From assembly GCF_000763945.1 (NCBI RefSeq), contig NZ_JQFJ01000002.1:1054001-1118000 (forward strand): a stretch of 64,000 nt of DNA, in the 5' to 3' direction. Both the position numbers and the translations under genes were made by a program. Under the pieces are notes generated by a model. That model worked only from the letters and a program-made list of their open reading frames with translations. It was not told the origin of the DNA and searched no databases. This document shows positions 63,487-64,000 of the stretch, piece by piece. The stretch comes from Sphingopyxis sp. MWB1. GTDB lineage: Bacteria; Pseudomonadota; Alphaproteobacteria; Sphingomonadales; Sphingomonadaceae. Position 1 is the first letter of the stretch. Each line of letters starts with the position of its first letter.

Positions 63487-64000
63487 TTAATCCCTTTCGT
63501 GGATATCGGGAGTGATACCGGCGCCGCCGCGATCGCCGTCGCGGATCGCGTGGACGGCCATTTGTCGGCGGTACCGGGCGTTCTGCTGGTTCTGCAGCCG
63601 CTGCGCCCAAGCCGGCGCCATATTCTCGGGCGCCGCGCCGCCGCCTGACGCAGGCACTGCTGCGGCTGCCGTGCCCCCGCGCGCAGGCGCCGTGCTGTTG
63701 GCAGCATTCCACGCCGCCTGCTCGCCGCGCGCTGCGGCGATGTCGAGCGCGGCGGCGGCGCGCAGGCGCTGCCCAGCAGCGCCGCGCACGGCGGTCACAA
63801 CGCCGCCAAGTCCTGCGCCGACGCTCGCCGATCCCGAGGTTTCCTCTCCGAGCTTGTATGCGGTCGAGGTCGCGCTCCCCATCGCGGTGCCGGCACGGAC
63901 CGCGCCGAGACCCGCGGCACTCACGCCGCGCGCCGCAGCAATCGCACCCGCGCCGCCCATCGCAAGACCGCCGGCGGCGAGCGCACTGGTCGCGACCGCC
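63487..64000 (-). CDS. trbL: conjugal transfer protein TrbL (VirB6 family), C-terminal part
   Basis: Open from the right edge with no start visible, so only the last 170 or so residues are here. The visible part is a Gly/Ala-rich tail (many A, G and R) that follows the membrane region of TrbL proteins, and ends with NQQNARYRRQM and HERD. TrbL is the polytopic channel component. Identified by position next to trbF and by composition. Confidence 0.85.
   Translation of the reverse strand, partial: AVATSALAAGGLAMGGAGAIAAARGVSAAGLGAVRAGTAMGSATSTAYKLGEETSGSASVGAGLGGVVTAVRGAAGQRLRAAAALDIAAARGEQAAWNAANSTAPARGGTAAAAVPASGGGAAPENMAPAWAQRLQNQQNARYRRQMAVHAIRDGDRGGAGITPDIHERD

Larger units (their letters stand above)
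58397..64000. mobile_element. integrative conjugative element, left end (runs off window)
   Basis: From the tRNA-Asn 3' end to the right edge, all genes lie on the minus strand: serine recombinase, a 76-residue protein, DUF2274, and the trbI, trbG, trbF and trbL genes of a P-type Trb conjugation locus. A recombinase next to a tRNA plus conjugation genes is the usual ICE arrangement. Neither relaxase nor trbB-E are visible. The composition looks like the host chromosome. Confidence 0.85.

Noticed and set aside
1..64000. CRISPR arrays or insertion sequences
   Set aside because: No regularly spaced direct repeats of CRISPR form and no transposase reading frames were seen. Tandem repeats in the lipoprotein and TonB receptor are coding.

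Overview
The window is chromosomal DNA from an alphaproteobacterium, most likely a sphingomonad (Sphingopyxis- or Sphingomonas-like). I infer this from the high GC content, the SUF operon with sufT between sufS and sufA, the recG / sdhE / mfd block, a TonB-dependent receptor with a sphingomonad-style EIIVTAPR box, CobS/CobT, and short palindromic repeats of a kind common in these genomes. The species cannot be fixed from sequence reading alone. Coding density is very high, and only one stretch longer than 300 bases (36361-36736) has no gene.

Bases 1-16400 hold the end of a SUF iron-sulfur operon (sufS cut by the window edge, sufT, sufA) with a GNAT acetyltransferase. A cytochrome P450 with an extensin-like protein follows, then an Arg/Pro-repeat lipoprotein. 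A long minus-strand series comes next (J-domain protein, yihY, fabI, GNAT, aroC, SLC13 transporter, dicarboxylate symporter). It is followed by pdxH-phzF, a serine hydrolase and a small membrane protein.

Bases 16400-39400 hold a hydrolase, pirin, DUF2200, bolA, a J-domain protein, and a cobS ... cobT interval. That interval encloses a lipoprotein hydrolase and a convergent MFS gene whose 3' end is coupled to an unlisted 44-codon membrane microprotein. After these come an LpxH-like phosphatase with a glycosyltransferase, the TonB receptor, guaA, an HMG-CoA lyase / CaiB divergent pair, an S9 peptidase, pmbA and a cysQ-like phosphatase.

Bases 39500-58230 are mostly housekeeping: the detached alpha ribosomal operon (rpsM-rpsK-rpoA-rplQ, with a clear terminator), a CoxE-type VWA protein, a cell-envelope group (Amj-type lipid II flippase, DUF817, NamZ-like muramidase, DOMON-like protein), tyrS, PilZ, recG, sdhE, mfd, an EAL phosphodiesterase, moaA and nadK.

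At 58337 a tRNA-Asn(GTT) marks the junction with an integrative conjugative element that runs off the right edge. It contains a large serine recombinase whose last four codons and stop lie inside the tRNA 3' end, two small accessory genes, and the trbI-trbG-trbF-trbL end of a P-type (Trb) type IV secretion locus. This junction is the most notable feature of the window.
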